DNA of 64,000 nt, from contig NZ_CP053941.1 in NCBI RefSeq assembly GCF_013267195.1, positions 1,178,001 through 1,242,000 of the forward strand, in the 5' to 3' direction. The notes under the pieces were generated by a model. The model saw nothing but the letters and a program-made list of their open reading frames with translations. It made no database searches and was not told the DNA's origin. This document shows positions 1 to 9,800 of this stretch, piece by piece (position 1 is the stretch's first letter; each line of letters starts with the position of its first letter). The stretch is from Halorubrum salinarum (GTDB lineage: Archaea; Halobacteriota; Halobacteria; Halobacteriales; Haloferacaceae). The position numbers and the translations under genes were made by a program.

Positions 1-838
1 CCTTGGGCACCTCTTCGTGGTGCATCTCGACCGTCTTCACCTCGCCGCCCACGTCGGACGGCTGGAAGGAGACGTTGTCGCCGGTGTTGAGGATCCCGGT
101 CTCGACGCGTCCCACGGGGACGGTCCCGATGCCGGAGATGGTGTAGACGTCCTGGATCGGCAGGCGGAGCGGCGCGTCCGTCGGCGGCTCGGCCTCCGGC
201 AGGTCGTTGAGCGACTCCAGCAGGGTGGGGCCGTCGTACCACGGCGTGTTCTCGGACGCCTCGGCGACGTTGTCGCCCTCGAACGCCGAGATCGGCACGA
301 ACGTGGTGTCGTCGGTCGCGAAGCGGACCTGGTTGAGCAGGTCCTCGACCTCGCCGATGACCTCCTTGTAGGAGGACTCCTGGTAGTCGACCAGGTCCAT
401 CTTGTTGACGCCGATGATGAGCTCGTTGATCCCGAGCGTGCGGGCCAGGAACACGTGCTCGCGGGTCTGGGGCGCGACGCCGTCGTCGGCCGCGACGACG
501 AGCACCGCGTTGTCGGCCTGCGAGGCGCCCGTGATCATGTTCTTCACGAAGTCACGGTGGCCCGGACAGTCGACGATGGTGAAGTAGTACTCGTCGGTGT
601 CGAACTCCTGGTGGGCGATGTCGATCGTGACGCCGCGCTCGCGCTCCTCGGCGAGGTTGTCCATCACGTAGGCGAACTCGAAGCCGCCCTTGCCCTTCTC
701 TTCGGCTTCCTCGCGGTGCTGCTCGATTACGTGCTCGGGGACGCTCCCCGTCTCGAAGAGGAGGCGACCCACGAGCGTACTCTTGCCGTGGTCGACGTGG
801 CCGATGATGGCCAGGTTCTGGTGCGGTTTGTCACTCAT
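1..838 (-). CDS. tef1a: Translation elongation factor 1-alpha (aEF1A), N-terminal part; runs off the left edge
   Basis: GTPase that carries aminoacyl-tRNA to the ribosomal A site. The protein begins [21 protein letters not shown]-domain motifs are all visible: the P-loop GHVDHGKST, the switch II motif DCPGHRDF and the base-recognition motif NKMD, followed by the start of domain 2. The stop lies beyond position 1, so only about 279 residues are seen. The ATG at 836-838 is the start expected for the family. Upstream on the same strand there is an AT-rich TTTTAG element near 890-900, giving a short leader. It lies downstream of hom and EF-2 on the same strand, part of the archaeal str-type gene group. 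Confidence 0.96.
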   Translation of the reverse strand, partial: MSDKPHQNLAIIGHVDHGKSTLVGRLLFETGSVPEHVIEQHREEAEEKGKGGFEFAYVMDNLAEERERGVTIDIAHQEFDTDEYYFTIVDCPGHRDFVKNMITGASQADNAVLVVAADDGVAPQTREHVFLARTLGINELIIGVNKMDLVDYQESSYKEVIGEVEDLLNQVRFATDDTTFVPISAFEGDNVAEASENTPWYDGPTLLESLNDLPEAEPPTDAPLRLPIQDVYTISGIGTVPVGRVETGILNTGDNVSFQPSDVGGEVKTVEMHHEEVPK

Positions 839-1012
839 GGGGTAATCACGCGCTAAGGCGCTCTGTGAGTAAGTTTCGGTAGATTCCACTAAAACGGTTT
901 CGATACGGCCCACAGAGTATCGCGCCGCCGTCCGGCGATTCTCGACAACGCGGGGCACGACAGAGCGACACACGCCCCGGGCCGCGGCGACGGGACCGGC
1001 GGGCAGAGCGGC

Positions 1013-1996
1013 CTACTCCAACCGCCCGACGTCGCCGAGGACGGCGCTCGCGGTCTCGGGGCCGCCCGCGCCGCGGCCGGAGATGTTGAGCCGGCCGGCG
1101 TGGGTGGTCTCGATCTGGACGATGTTCTGGGTGCCGGAGACCGCGAGCGTCCCGTTCTCGGGGACGAGCCGCGGCGCGACGCGGACCGTCTCGCCGGTCG
1201 CCTCGCCGATCAGCCGCACCGTCCGCCCGTCCTCGGCCGCGAGCCGGAGCGCGGAGCCGGGCACGTCGCGGATCCCGGAGACCTCCGCGTCGTCGAGCGT
1301 GAACTCCCGGGCGTCGGCCGGGTCGTCGGCCGCGCCGAAAGACAGCACGTTCGCGAGGATGACGCACTTCAGCGCCGCGTCCGTCCCGTCCACGTCGAAG
1401 GACGGGTCGGCCTCGGCGACGCCGAGGTCCTGCGCCTCCGCGAGCACGTGGTCGTAGTCGAGCCCCTCGGCGGCCATCCGCGTCAGGATGAAGTTCGCCG
1501 TGCCGTTGAGCACGCCCCGGACGGCGGTGACGTGGCCCGGCTCGATGTCCTCGACGGTCGAGACCGCGGGGATCGCGCCGCCGACGGTCGCCTCGAACCG
1601 AATCTCGCCGTCGCTGTCGTCGACGGCTGCCCGGAGGTCGCCGAACCGCTCCGCGACCGGGCCCTTGTTCGCGAGGACCGCGTGGCGGTCGCGCTCCAGC
1701 GCGCGGGTCACGTGCGAGAAGCCGGGCTCGGCGTCGCCCAGCGTCGTCGGCGTCGCCTCCACGAGCGCGTCGTAGTCCGCCGCGAGGGCGTCCTCGGGGT
1801 CCGCGTCGCCGACGATCCCGCGCTCCGCCTTCCGCGCGACGACCGCGTCTGGGTCGACGCCGGCCCCGGCGCCGCTCCCGTCGGCGACCGTCGCGCTCGA
1901 CGAGTCCGCGACCGCGACGACCTCGTGGCCGTACTCGCCCGCCAGCTCGACGACGGAGCGCCCGACCGCGCCCGCGCCGATGACGGCGAGTCTCAC
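1013..1996 (-). CDS. hom: Homoserine dehydrogenase, short form without ACT domain
   Basis: Reduces aspartate semialdehyde to homoserine, the branch step to threonine and methionine. The 327-residue protein starts with a GTG and a Rossmann motif LAVIGAGAVGRSV, then carries the family signatures LANKGPVA (catalytic Lys region), GGAIPAV and NGTANFILTRM. It ends after the catalytic domain, so it lacks the C-terminal regulatory ACT domain of many bacterial enzymes. The upstream gene supplies ACT domains separately: its TGA stop overlaps this GTG start in a GTGA, so the two should be translationally coupled. The pair sits between EF-2 and EF-1alpha, as I recall from other haloarchaea. Confidence 0.93.
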   Translation of the reverse strand: MRLAVIGAGAVGRSVVELAGEYGHEVVAVADSSSATVADGSGAGAGVDPDAVVARKAERGIVGDADPEDALAADYDALVEATPTTLGDAEPGFSHVTRALERDRHAVLANKGPVAERFGDLRAAVDDSDGEIRFEATVGGAIPAVSTVEDIEPGHVTAVRGVLNGTANFILTRMAAEGLDYDHVLAEAQDLGVAEADPSFDVDGTDAALKCVILANVLSFGAADDPADAREFTLDDAEVSGIRDVPGSALRLAAEDGRTVRLIGEATGETVRVAPRLVPENGTLAVSGTQNIVQIETTHAGRLNISGRGAGGPETASAVLGDVGRLE

Positions 1997-2616
1997 GCGT
2001 CCACCCCCGTGAGCGGCTCGACGACGCGGAGGTCCTTCTCCGCCGCCAGCTCGCGGACCGCCGCGAGCGCCGCGTCCGTCTCGCCGGCGCGCGCTTCCAG
2101 CCGGAGCCGCGCGCTCGACACCTCTTCGGTGCCCTGCGGCGCCGCGAGCGACACGTCGGCGACCGACGCCGACTCGCAGGCCTCGATCCGCGAGAGGGTG
2201 TCGGAGAGGTCGGTGTCGATGAGGTGGCCGAACAGGAGCAGCGTCACCTCCTCGGCGTAGCGCTCGGTGCCCGCCTGCATCACGTTCACGCCCTCGCTGC
2301 GGAGCGCGTCGACGATCTCCTCGAACCGCTCGGGGGTCGCCTCGAAGTCGACCTCGACCGGGATCCGCCCGCGGGGCGTCTTGTTCCCGCGCTCGTGGTA
2401 GATCGACAGGAGGTTCCCGCCGTTGTCCGCGATCGGGTGGAGCGCGGCGAGCAGCTGGCCGGGCTCGTCGACCAGCTCCAGCCGCACCGTGTGCGTGGAG
2501 GGGGCCGCGGCCGCGTGGCCGCCGTCCGGGGAGGCCCCGTCCGCGCCCTCCGCGGCGTCGGTCGCGTCCTCGGCGTCGAGCGCGGCCGCCGGCGTCCCGT
2601 CGCGACGGTCGCTCAC
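1993..2616 (-). CDS. Two-ACT-domain amino-acid-binding protein, probable regulator of homoserine dehydrogenase
   Basis: A 207-residue protein with an acidic, Ala-rich N-terminus (about 45 residues) followed by two ACT-like modules. The first begins around TVRLELVDEPGQLLAAL with the typical glycine turn and continues through HERGNKTPRGRIPVEV; the second lies around residues 125-200. ACT domains bind amino acids and impose feedback control. Stop-start overlap with hom (GTGA) argues that it is the regulatory partner of that enzyme, probably sensing threonine; this role is inferred from context. The GTG at 2616 is chosen because a purine-rich GGGGGTGG lies just upstream and because it overlaps the stop of a preceding 44-codon ORF in another GTGA. 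Confidence 0.85.
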   Translation of the reverse strand: MSDRRDGTPAAALDAEDATDAAEGADGASPDGGHAAAAPSTHTVRLELVDEPGQLLAALHPIADNGGNLLSIYHERGNKTPRGRIPVEVDFEATPERFEEIVDALRSEGVNVMQAGTERYAEEVTLLLFGHLIDTDLSDTLSRIEACESASVADVSLAAPQGTEEVSSARLRLEARAGETDAALAAVRELAAEKDLRVVEPLTGVDA

Positions 2617-2747
2617 GGCGCCACCCCCGGCGCGGCGGCGCGCCCGTCCGGACCGCGCGTTCGCGGGCACGTTCCTGTCCCCGGGCCGGAGCGGTCGCTC
2701 GGTGGCTCCGTCGCGGTGCGCCGGGGTGGAGTCGTACCCGTCTGCAT
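2613..2747 (-). CDS. Threonine-rich 44-residue leader ORF ahead of the ACT-hom operon
   Basis: Starting at ATG 2747 a 44-codon ORF reads MQTGTTPPRRTATEPP and continues to a TGA at 2613-2615 that overlaps the GTG start of the ACT gene. Eight of its 44 residues are threonine, well above the usual share. A CTTATA element at 2773-2778 ends 26 bases upstream of the ATG, the spacing expected for a leaderless transcript, so the ORF would sit at the very 5' end of the mRNA. A short peptide rich in the pathway's end product, coupled to the next gene, resembles an attenuation leader. No homologous family is recognised; it may also simply promote coupling. Confidence 0.5.
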   Translation of the reverse strand: MQTGTTPPRRTATEPPSDRSGPGTGTCPRTRGPDGRAAAPGVAP

Positions 2748-2772
2748 ACCCGAACGGAGTCGGACGATCGGG

Positions 2773-2778
2773 TATAAG
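2773..2778 (-). promoter_or_regulatory. TATA box of the leader-ACT-hom operon
   Basis: CTTATA on the minus strand, about 26-31 bases upstream of the leader ATG. This spacing predicts transcription starting at or next to the ATG. Confidence 0.6.
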
Positions 2779-2984
2779 CCTTCGGCGATGGCAGGCGTTG
2801 CCTCGCCGCAGCGGGTGCCAACGTACCGCACGGTTCGGGGAGCCCCCACATATTTGACCGACGCGAGTCGACGACTCCGCGTGCGACACCCTCCACGCAG
2901 TCCGCCGAGCGTCGTAACGCGGTCCGCCGCGCCGACCCACCACCCCTCGACCCACCGCACCCCGAACCGAGGTGTGCGCCCCGA

Positions 2985-3476
2985 ATGAGCGGCGGCCTCT
3001 CGATAGACGGCCCGAAGACGCTGAAGGGCGCGCTGCTCCTGTTGGTGGTCGGGCTCGCGGTCACCGGCTACGGCGCGTACGACTACACGCAGCAGTCCGA
3101 CGCGGTCGACGACGCGGTCGCGGTCGACGCCGCGATCACCGACGTCGGCGTCGAGTCGACCGCGACCGGGAGCAGTCCGGGCGCGGACTACCGACCGACG
3201 GTCCGGTTCACCTACGAGTACGAGGGGACCGAGTACGCGAGCACCAACGTCTACCCCTCGGCGATCACGTCGAACTACGACACCGAGTCGGCGGCCCGCG
3301 AGGTCGTCGCGGCGTACGCCGTCAACGAGTCGACCACCGCCTACGTCGACCCGGCCGACCCGGACGGGGCGTTCCTGAAGACGGAGACGTCGAACGCGCC
3401 GCTGTTCGCGGCCGCGCTCGGCCTGTTCCTCGCCCTCGGCGGCGGAGTGTCAGCCGTCAAGCGGATCCGCGGCTGA
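2985..3476 (+). CDS. DUF3592-type membrane-anchored protein
   Basis: A 163-residue protein with one membrane helix near the N-terminus (ALLLLVVGLAVTGYGAY, about residues 16-32) and a second close to the C-terminus (FAAALGLFLALGGGV, about 140-156). Between them is a beta-rich segment with the pattern of DUF3592: a 'YRPTVRFTYEYEG' strand pair, then 'YASTNVYPS', and 'TAYVDPADPDGAFL' before the second helix. The middle domain is probably outside the cell. The function of the family is unknown. It stands alone on the plus strand between the minus-strand hom operon and EF-2, converging on EF-2. Confidence 0.75.
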   Translation: MSGGLSIDGPKTLKGALLLLVVGLAVTGYGAYDYTQQSDAVDDAVAVDAAITDVGVESTATGSSPGADYRPTVRFTYEYEGTEYASTNVYPSAITSNYDTESAAREVVAAYAVNESTTAYVDPADPDGAFLKTETSNAPLFAAALGLFLALGGGVSAVKRIRG

Positions 3477-3548
3477 CGGCCGCGCCGCTGGGTGAATCGA
3501 ACGCGGAGAGAGAATAGAGAACCGACTACCGCGGACCGCGTCGTCGAC

Positions 3549-5738
3549 TCAGAAGTAGTCGATCGACTGCGGCAGCTCCAGCTTCATGCCCTTGCGCTCG
3601 CGGATCTCCATGATCTTCTCGCGCTGGAGGTTGTCGACGAGCACGCGGAAGCCCGCGTTCTCGGTGTTCCACGAGGCGCGGCCCTCGGTGGCCGAGCGGA
3701 TGTCGGAGGAGAACCCGATCATCTCCTCGACGGGCGCGATGCCCTCGACGACCATGAGGTCGCCCTCCTGGTACATGTCGTCGACGCGGCCGCGGCGGCC
3801 CTGGATCTCGCCGGACGCCGCGCCCATGTGCTCCGAGGGCACGTCGATCCGGACGTCCTGGATCGGCTCCAGCAGGCGGACCTCGCCGTCGATCAGCGCG
3901 CGGTGGACCGCGTCGCGGACCGCCGGGATGACCTGCGCCGGACCGCGGTGGATGGTGTCCTCGTGGAGCTTCGCGTCGTGGAGCCGGAACAGCGACCCCT
4001 GGACCGGCTCGGCGGCGAGCGGGCCGTCGTCGAGCGCCTCCTGGAGCCCTTCGAGGACGAGCTCCATCGTCTCGTTGAGGTGCTGAATCCCCTTCGTGTC
4101 GTCGATGAGAATGTTTGTCCGGTGGATGTCCTCGACGTTCTGCGAGGTGTCCTTGTCCATGCCGGCCTCCTGCAGCGCCTCGCGGCGCTCCAGTTCGGGC
4201 ATGTCCATCGAGACCTCGCCGAGCTGGATGGCGTCGACGATGTCCTGGTCGAGCGGCTCGACGGTGATGTAGAACTTGTTGTGGCGGTTCGGCGACTGCC
4301 CCTCGACCTCGCGGGACTCCTCCTGGGGCTGCTCGCGGAACACGACGATCGGTTCGCCGGTGATGACCGGGATGCCCTGGTTGTCCTGGATCCGCTGGGT
4401 GATCACTTCGAGGTGGAGCTCGCCCTGCCCGCTGATGAGGTGCTCGCCCGTGTCCTCGTTGATCTCGATCTGGATCGTCGGGTCCTCCTTGGCGACCTGC
4501 TGGAGCGTCTCGATGAGCTTCGGCAGGTCGTCCATGTTCTGGGCCTCGACGGACTTCGTGATGACCGGCTCGGAGATGTGCTCGATCGACTCGAACGGCG
4601 TCATCTCGACCGAGGAGACCGTCGAGCCGGCGATGGCGTCGCGGAGGCCGGTGACCGACGCGATGTTCCCGGCGGGGACGCGCTCCACTTCCTCGCGCTC
4701 GGACCCCATGAAGAGGCCGACGCTCTGGATGCGGTTCTTGCCCGCGGTGCCGGAGACGTACAGCTCCTGGCCCTTCTCCAGCGTGCCGGAGAAGACGCGG
4801 CCGGTCGCGATCTCGCCGGCGTGCGGGTCCATCGAGATGTCGGTGACCATGAAGACGACCTCGCCGTCCTCGTCGACGAGCTGCATGCCCTCGGCGAGGT
4901 CGGTGTCGGGGTCGCCGCGCCAGATGCGCGGAACGCGGCGGGGCTGGGCGTCGACCGGGTTCGGGAAGTGCTCGCAGACCATGTCGAGCACGACGTCCGA
5001 CAGCGGCGTGCGCTCGTGGAGCTCCTGCCGCTTGTCGTTCTGCTCCAGTTCCATGATGTCGCCGAAGTCCATGCCGGTCCGCTGCATCGAGGGCATCGAG
5101 ACGCCCCACTTGTACAGCGCGGAGCCGAACCCGACCGTGCCGTCCTCGACGGAGACGGTCCAGTCCTCGGGGATGTCGTCCATGTTCTCGGCCATCCCGC
5201 GGATGAGCTCGTTGACGTCGGCGATGACGGACATCAGCCGCTCCTGCATCTCCTGGGGGCCCTCCTGGAGCTCGGAGATGAGGCGGTCGACCTTGTTGAT
5301 GAACAGCGTCGGCTTCACGCCCTCGCGGAGCGCCTGCCGGAGCACCGTCTCCGTCTGGGGCATCGCGCCCTCGACGGCGTCGACGACCACCAGCGCGCCG
5401 TCGACCGCGCGCATCGCGCGGGTCACGTCGCCACCGAAGTCGACGTGGCCCGGGGTGTCGATGAGGTTGATGAGGTGGTTGGTGTCCTCGTACTCGTGGG
5501 TCATCGAGACGTTCGCCGCGTCGATGGTGATGCCGCGCTCCTGCTCGTCCTCCTTCGTGTCCATCGCGAGCTGCTCGCCCGCGGTGTCCTCGGAGATCAT
5601 GCCGGCGCCCGCCAGCAGGTTGTCGGAGAGCGTCGTCTTCCCGTGGTCGACGTGGGCGGCGATGGCGATGTTCCGGATGTGCTCCGGGTTGTCCATCAGC
5701 CGCTCACATTCCTGAACGATCTTCTTGCGTCGGCCCAT
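3549..5738 (-). CDS. fusA: Translation elongation factor 2 (aEF-2)
   Basis: GTPase that drives ribosomal translocation. The 729-residue length is normal for archaeal EF-2. The protein starts [21 protein letters not shown] motifs are [20 protein letters not shown] and NKVD. The diphthamide-bearing histidine is in [12 protein letters not shown] near residue 597. The ATG at 5738 is preferred over a longer in-frame extension because that extension is basic, unlike this acidic proteome, and crosses the promoter region: a CTTTTGAC element lies about 30 bases upstream. The gene is on the same strand as EF-1alpha but about 39 kb from rps7-rps12, unlike the compact arrangement I recall in relatives. 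Confidence 0.97.
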   Translation of the reverse strand: MGRRKKIVQECERLMDNPEHIRNIAIAAHVDHGKTTLSDNLLAGAGMISEDTAGEQLAMDTKEDEQERGITIDAANVSMTHEYEDTNHLINLIDTPGHVDFGGDVTRAMRAVDGALVVVDAVEGAMPQTETVLRQALREGVKPTLFINKVDRLISELQEGPQEMQERLMSVIADVNELIRGMAENMDDIPEDWTVSVEDGTVGFGSALYKWGVSMPSMQRTGMDFGDIMELEQNDKRQELHERTPLSDVVLDMVCEHFPNPVDAQPRRVPRIWRGDPDTDLAEGMQLVDEDGEVVFMVTDISMDPHAGEIATGRVFSGTLEKGQELYVSGTAGKNRIQSVGLFMGSEREEVERVPAGNIASVTGLRDAIAGSTVSSVEMTPFESIEHISEPVITKSVEAQNMDDLPKLIETLQQVAKEDPTIQIEINEDTGEHLISGQGELHLEVITQRIQDNQGIPVITGEPIVVFREQPQEESREVEGQSPNRHNKFYITVEPLDQDIVDAIQLGEVSMDMPELERREALQEAGMDKDTSQNVEDIHRTNILIDDTKGIQHLNETMELVLEGLQEALDDGPLAAEPVQGSLFRLHDAKLHEDTIHRGPAQVIPAVRDAVHRALIDGEVRLLEPIQDVRIDVPSEHMGAASGEIQGRRGRVDDMYQEGDLMVVEGIAPVEEMIGFSSDIRSATEGRASWNTENAGFRVLVDNLQREKIMEIRERKGMKLELPQSIDYF

Positions 5739-5923
5739 TATACCGACTGTTACCGAAAGCAGGGTCAAAAGGGTAGTGTTTCGTCGCGGCCGTTTCGCGG
5801 CCGAGTACCCCCGATCGCCGCCGATTTCGTGTCGACCGGTGTCACGGAGGGCCGCGAGAGGACGGCCCGTCGCGACCGGACGGGCCGCCCGGTCGCCGGC
5901 GGCGCCCGCGGTCATCGGCGCGG

Positions 5924-5929
5924 TTTTAA
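5924..5929 (+). promoter_or_regulatory. TATA box of the KDPG-type aldolase gene
   Basis: TTTTAA ends 24 bases upstream of the ATG at 5954, the spacing expected for a leaderless mRNA. Confidence 0.6.
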
Positions 5930-5953
5930 GGACCGACTCGGGAAACGGAGAGT

Positions 5954-6598
5954 ATGAACGAGACGCTCTCACGGCTCGTCGACAGCGGCGTCGTCGCGGT
6001 GCTGCGCGGCGTGCCCGCCGACCAGCTCATCGAGATCGCCGAGGCGCTGCGCGAGGGCGGGGTCACCGCCGTCGAGATCACCGCCGACACGTCCGAGGTC
6101 GCCGACCTCATCGGCGAGGTCGCCGGCTCCTTCGACGACGAGGTCGTCGTCGGCACGGGGACGGTCCTCGACAGCGAGACCGCCCGGACCACGCTGATGG
6201 CGGGCGCCGAGTTCGTCGTCTCGCCCAGCCTCCACGAGGACGTCATCGAGACGTGTAACCGCTACGGCGCCGTCACCGCGCCGGGCGTGATGACCCCGAC
6301 CGAGGCGATCCGAGGCTACGAGGCCGGCGCGGACTTCGTGAAGGTGTTCCCGGCGAAGACCGTCGGCCCGGCCCACCTCGGCGCGATGAAGGGCCCGCTC
6401 GGCCAGATCCCGATGATGCCGACCGGCGGCGTGAGCCCCGACAACGCGGCGGAGTACATCGACGCGGGCGCGTTCGCGGTCGGCGCCGGCGGCGCGCTCG
6501 TCGACTACGACGCCGCCGAGCGCGGCGACTACGAGACCATCACCGAGACCGCCCGCGAGTTCACGCGGGTCGTCGAGGAGGCGCGCGGCGGCGACTGA
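5954..6598 (+). CDS. eda: 2-keto-3-deoxy-6-phosphogluconate (KDPG) / 4-hydroxy-2-oxoglutarate aldolase, Eda type
   Basis: Class I aldolase of the bacterial Eda family, which splits KDPG into pyruvate and glyceraldehyde 3-phosphate in Entner-Doudoroff-type sugar breakdown. The 214-residue length is typical. Family motifs run in order: [15 protein letters not shown] (general acid/base Glu near residue 41), [31 protein letters not shown] (Schiff-base Lys near residue 130) and MPTGGV. It is monocistronic and divergent from EF-2. Substrate choice between KDPG, the galactose-derived epimer and hydroxyoxoglutarate cannot be read from the sequence. Confidence 0.93.
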   Translation: MNETLSRLVDSGVVAVLRGVPADQLIEIAEALREGGVTAVEITADTSEVADLIGEVAGSFDDEVVVGTGTVLDSETARTTLMAGAEFVVSPSLHEDVIETCNRYGAVTAPGVMTPTEAIRGYEAGADFVKVFPAKTVGPAHLGAMKGPLGQIPMMPTGGVSPDNAAEYIDAGAFAVGAGGALVDYDAAERGDYETITETAREFTRVVEEARGGD

Positions 6599-6749
6599 CC
6601 GCTCGGTCCGCGCTATCCTGCCACCGCGTACCACACATACAAGAGCGTGGAGACGTAACGCGCGACCGGCTTCCGGCCGGTCGACGAGAGGCACGGGCTG
6701 GAAGTCGCTCGCAGCACGCTGTCGGTATACCCAACCACGCTCGCCGTTT

Positions 6750-6805
6750 CCTCCCCGCCCGGGGAGGTCGGCCCCGCCGTCGTGGGACAGGACGCGACGG
6801 CGGGG
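6750..6805. terminator. Two consecutive hairpins between convergent eda and polC
   Basis: CCTCCCC (6750-6756) pairs with GGGGAGG (6761-6767) around a four-base loop. Directly after it, an 11-base arm (6772-6782) pairs perfectly with 6795-6805 around a 12-base loop. They fill the gap between the ends of two convergent genes, so each may shape the 3' end of either transcript. There is no clear T run next to them. Confidence 0.5.
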
Positions 6806-6808
6806 TCG

Positions 6809-9800
6809 TCACATGAAGTCCGCGATCCCGGACTGCTTGTTCGTGTCGTCCTCGAATATCGACTCCAGCGACCCCTCTAACACCTTCAGCCGCTGTTTCG
6901 TGTAGGGACGACAGTCGAACCGCTCGGCCACCTCGATGGCGGTGTCGACGTACTTGCTCACCGACCCCTCGTGGACCGTGAGGTTCACGCGGCCGCCGCA
7001 CTCGCGGCAGTCCCCGGTCAGCGGCATGCGGCGGTACTTCTCGCCGCAGTCGAGACAGCGCGTCTCCTGCCGCGAGAACGCCCGGAGGTTGCCGATGATG
7101 TCCGGCAGGAAGTGGTACTCGATGACGCGCTCGGCCACGTCCGTCTCGTCGACCGCGCGGAGCTTCCGGGCCAGCTCCAGCTGCGCGTCCATCTTCTCCA
7201 TCATGTCGCCGAGCGTCTTGTACGCCGACAGATCCGGGCCCATCGCGATGTCCGTCGTGTCGTGGGTGTGGTCGAACCCGTGGTACTCGTCGTCGGTCCC
7301 GAGGGTGTCCTCCCCGATCTGGATCAGCTCCTCGACCTCGCCCGGGTCGGCCAGTTCGCGCGACGCCTCGTACAGCTCCAGCGGGTACTCCCGCACGATG
7401 TCGACGTTGTGCGCCTCGTCGTCGATCTCCGAGGGGTCGATCCGCGAGGACATGACGAGCGGCGCGTCCATCCGCCCGCCGCGCTGGTCCGGCAGAAATT
7501 CTTTCGAGAAGTTGAGGAGACCGTCCATCAGCAGCATTACGCAATCCTCGTCTCCATCGCACTGATCGACCGACAGATCGTTCGCGACGAGTGAATGCGT
7601 GTCCTCAACGGTGAGACAGTACACGTGGTCGACGTCGCTCTCGACAGCCTCGACCTCAGCGACGCCTTCGACGAGATACTCGCCGGACCCGCCGTCAGAC
7701 GCTTTTCGCGCGTACGGTTCGACGGACGAGACGTTCTCAGTCAATCGGTCCTGCTTCCGGGAGAGGTGGAATCCGGCGATTTCGGAGAATCGAACGGCGT
7801 CGTGTGACGAGACACTGAGGACGTACGTCTGTGCGGTCATCCGCGTGTCGCTGTCGTCGTAGAATTCGGGGAACTTATCACGGAGCTGAACCCGCTCGGG
7901 TCGGTCGACGCTCGCGTGGACTTCGAGCCGCCGCAGAAGGCCGAGCAAGTCTTCGCGAAGCTCTTCGCTGACCGTCGTTGCCGTGATTCGGAGCGATCCG
8001 TCGTCGACGCTGCCGTCGCCGCTGAAGTATCCGCTCAGATACGCACCGATGATCTCGTCGGATACGTCGAATATTTGATCGGGGACGCGCTTCGTGTGTG
8101 CGTACACGCCGGAGTCGAGCACCGAGTCGAAGAACGCACGCAACAGGCGACCGGAGACGGTCACTTTCGCGTGGTTCTCTTCGTACGGGTCGACCCCGAA
8201 CTCCTCCCGCAGAACGTCGAGGAAGAACTCCCTCGCTTCCGTTTCCGTCCCGCAGATCGTTGTCTGGTGGATCGTGCCCTTCGGCGTCTCCTGCTCGCGG
8301 GCGAACCCCTCCGCCGCGTAGTACCCGAGCAGCGTCGCGACGCGCTCGTTGAGATCGACGAACCGATCGATCTCCGTGCGATCGCGTTTCATTCCGAGCG
8401 AGACGTCGTCCGGAACGAAGGCGAGCATCTCGTCGAGCGAGGAGAAGCACCGCTGGAGATACGACACGGGGAAGCTCTCTCTGTACAGGTAGTTACTCAG
8501 CGTCTTCTTGTTCGTCCCGAAGACCTCCGTCATGCTCTGGAGCGGGTAGAACCGCCCCTCCCAGTCATCGGCGAACGTGTCCTCGAAGAGCTCGTACAGG
8601 CGGTCCTTGTCCAGCCCTTTGATCATGAGACGGTCGGTCGGAACCGCGTCGGACCGAATAAATTCGGCGAGCAAATCGAACCGGCGTGAGTCGCGGTCGA
8701 CGTCGTCGACCCCGACCGAATCGGGAATTACGAGTCTGTCGTCCGCGTCGATTTCCCGCGCTTCCTTGCCGGCGACTGCGTCCCGTTCGCCGTCGTACAC
8801 GTGGACACCGTGGTCAGGAGTGACGGTTATCGATCTGCCGGATTCGGTCCGGACTCGGACGAGGTGGTCCGGTGCGTCGTGCTTGCTGACCGCCTCTACC
8901 GGACGAGAGACGCGATCTCCGTCCGCGGTCAGCGACGGAACGCGCAGGTCGCCGTCGACATGTTCCAGTTCGCCGACGGCCGTTCCGAAGTCGTCGAACT
9001 CGACCTCAGACCGATCGAGGTACCTCTCGACGAACGCTTCGATTTCGTCGTATCGTAGCTGACCGGTCTCGTCCTCGTACCAGAGTTTCGTCTCCGGGTG
9101 GAAGCAGTTGCGACGCTTGGCGGCGTGAAAGTACGGATGAGCGTATCCCACGGCGGCCGACGTGAAACCTACCACTCTCCCGACAGTTGCGGCGCTCGTG
9201 TGCGGGGCCATCCCGAAGACGAGCTCGCCGACGAGGTCGTCGCGCTCGTTGACCTCGTAGAAGCGGTCGAGCCCGTAGAACTGTTCGAGCAGGTCGTCGA
9301 CGAAGTCGGCGGTCTTCAGCATGTGCTCGGCCGCGCCGTCCGAGAGGACGATGTCCTGGACGCGGAGCTCGACCACCTGGTCGTCGTGACGGAGGGGCTC
9401 GCCGTCGATGTCGGTCTCGTACCCGAGCTCGCGGAAGTGGTCCGCGGTGACGTCCAACTCCTCGGGCCGGACCGCGGTGACCGGGAGGTCGGTCATGTCG
9501 TACCGCACCGTGCCGTCCTTGAACGAGGTGACGCCGTTCTTCGCGCGGAGGACCCCCTTCTCGATCGGCTCGGGCGTCTTGTTCCGCGAGGTGAGCCCCT
9601 GGACCCCCTTCAGGATCTCGAAGGCGGACTCGCGCTCGCCGACCCGCTCCAGCGCGGAGCGGTACGCGTCGTTGACGTCGACCTCTTGGTAGCTCGCCGC
9701 CGTCACCTCCCACTCGCAGTTCGGGCACTCGACGCGGCCGGCCTCGTCCGGCTCGCAGACGGTGCCGCAGTCGTTGCACTCGTAGTGCGGCTCGGTGTGC

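Noticed and set aside
3492-5957. A very long plus-strand open frame opposite EF-2
   Set aside because: It mirrors EF-2 on the other strand; its product is rich in Arg/Val/Leu repeats typical of antisense frames in high-GC DNA.
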